From the NCBI GenBank assembly GCA_012515725.1, contig JAAYXU010000235.1, positions 1 through 6,287 of the forward strand: 6,287 nt of DNA, given 5' to 3'. The notes below the pieces were generated by a model. That model made no database searches. It saw nothing but the letters and a program-made list of their open reading frames with translations, and had not been told where the DNA came from. Shown here one piece after another: positions 5,388-6,287 of the stretch (positions within the stretch are counted from its first letter, which is position 1; the number at the start of each line of letters is the position of its first letter). This stretch comes from Clostridiales bacterium. Its GTDB lineage: Bacteria > Bacillota > Clostridia > Christensenellales > UMGS416. Position numbers and translations under genes: made by a program.

Positions 5388-6287
5388 ATGAACTACCACT
5401 ACGATGACAACCTCATGAGGCTGGAAGGCGTTGCGGGGCCCCACACGATTTCCGATATCGACATATATATAGGAAGCGGCATACTCGAGAGCGCGCCCGC
5501 GTACCTCCGGAAAAGGGATCTGGGCAGCCGCTGCCTGCTAATAGCCGACGACAATACGATGAAAGCCGCGGGCGGGGCGCTCGAAGCCGCGCTAAGCGGA
5601 CAGTTTACGGTGCGGCGCTGCGTCCTTGACCACGCGTCGCGGATCGAGGCGGACGAGCGTTCGTCGGGCGACGTGCTGATGGCATGCGAGCCCGAGCCCG
5701 ACTTCCTCATCGCGTGCGGCTCGGGTGTCATCAACGACGTGACGCGCTTCGTCGCGCACTCCATCGGCAAACCGTTCGTCAGCGTGGGCACAGCCGCTTC
5801 GATGGACGGCTACATATCGGTCGTCGCCCCGATGATATACCGCAACAAAAAGGTACACCGGCACGGCGCCGCGCCCCGGGTGCTGATACTCGACACCCGG
5901 ATACTCCGCGCGGCGCCCTACGAGATGATCGTGGCGGGCTTTGGCGACGTGCTGGGCAAGTACATCGCGAAGGCCGACTGGCTGCTCTCCCGTATCGTGA
6001 ACGGCGAGACCGTCGACGAGAACGCCGCAGGGCTCATCACTCAGGCCCTCAAAAACCTAATTTCCCATGTGGACGATATCAAAAACCTGACCGAGAAAGG
6101 GCTTGCCGCTATCATAGAGGGCCTCATACTCGCGGGCATCACGATCTATACGACCGGTCAGACCCGGGCGGTCGCCTCGGTCGAGCACAACCAGGGCCAC
6201 ATATGGGAGACGCGGATGCTGGAGGCCGGCAAGCCCTACGCGCTGCACGGCATATCGGTGGGCTGCTCGACGGGTTATTATCTGAGG
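5388..6287 (+). CDS. sn-glycerol-1-phosphate dehydrogenase-like protein (AraM/EgsA family), C-terminus beyond window
   Basis: Three hundred codons are visible and the frame is still open at the right edge; family members are about 350-400 residues. The enzyme interconverts dihydroxyacetone phosphate and sn-glycerol-1-phosphate with NAD(P)H and a metal. It supplies archaeal-type lipid backbones; in Bacillus AraM feeds heptaprenylglyceryl phosphate synthesis. Landmarks are the dinucleotide loop GSGVINDVTRF (111-121), TAASMDGYIS (135-144), and presumed metal ligands Asp187 in GFGDVLGK, His267 in VEHNQGHIWE and His287 in LHGISVG. Several positions differ from the forms I know best: VGTAASMDGY where PTAASMDGY is common, Val265 where the S-E-H motif normally has Ser, and a QTRAVAS stretch before it. 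The start follows GGAG by 7 bases. It lies 40 bases after the zinc-ribbon gene with no terminator between. A related polyol or 3-dehydroquinate-synthase-like dehydrogenase is the alternative. Confidence 0.85.
   Translation, partial: MNYHYDDNLMRLEGVAGPHTISDIDIYIGSGILESAPAYLRKRDLGSRCLLIADDNTMKAAGGALEAALSGQFTVRRCVLDHASRIEADERSSGDVLMACEPEPDFLIACGSGVINDVTRFVAHSIGKPFVSVGTAASMDGYISVVAPMIYRNKKVHRHGAAPRVLILDTRILRAAPYEMIVAGFGDVLGKYIAKADWLLSRIVNGETVDENAAGLITQALKNLISHVDDIKNLTEKGLAAIIEGLILAGITIYTTGQTRAVASVEHNQGHIWETRMLEAGKPYALHGISVGCSTGYYLR

Overview
The window looks like chromosomal DNA from a GC-rich member of the Firmicutes, probably a clostridial lineage. I infer this from the neighbourhood Mini-ribonuclease III (mrnC), flavin-dependent thymidylate synthase (thyX) and a TrmH/RlmB-type rRNA methyltransferase, from strong AGGAGG-type ribosome binding sites, and from near-consensus TTGACA/TATAAT-type promoters in the one AT-rich intergenic stretch. 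TGA is used as an ordinary stop by several genes and TGG encodes Trp, so the genetic code appears standard.

Left part (1-2475, minus strand): a three-gene catabolic-looking operon read right to left from a strong promoter at 2445-2473. The order is a xylose-isomerase-like TIM-barrel sugar isomerase/epimerase (1466-2386), a D-2-hydroxyacid dehydrogenase of the glycerate dehydrogenase/hydroxypyruvate reductase type (479-1432), and the start of an IlvD/Edd-family Fe-S dehydratase (1-407, running off the left edge). Isomerase, 2-hydroxyacid dehydrogenase and dehydratase together suggest use of a sugar or sugar acid; the substrate cannot be read from the sequence. The dehydrogenase is interrupted by a single in-frame TGA at codon 175 (908-910). 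Both halves are in the same frame and keep all catalytic residues, so it is either a very recent nonsense mutation or a recoded/read-through codon. This is the most notable point of the window.

Middle (2475-2884): a divergent intergenic region with an imperfect 11-bp direct repeat, then a stand-alone tRNA-Arg(ACG) transcription unit with a clean promoter and a rho-independent terminator.

Right part (2885-6287, plus strand): a tightly packed, probably co-transcribed run of mrnC, thyX, an rlmB-like gene, a small Cys-rich zinc-ribbon-like gene and a divergent sn-glycerol-1-phosphate dehydrogenase (araM/egsA type, running off the right edge). mrnC/thyX and rlmB/zinc-ribbon overlap by a few bases, consistent with translational coupling. 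The first three are housekeeping genes for 23S rRNA maturation, dTMP synthesis and 23S rRNA methylation. The last two are less usual companions of that block.
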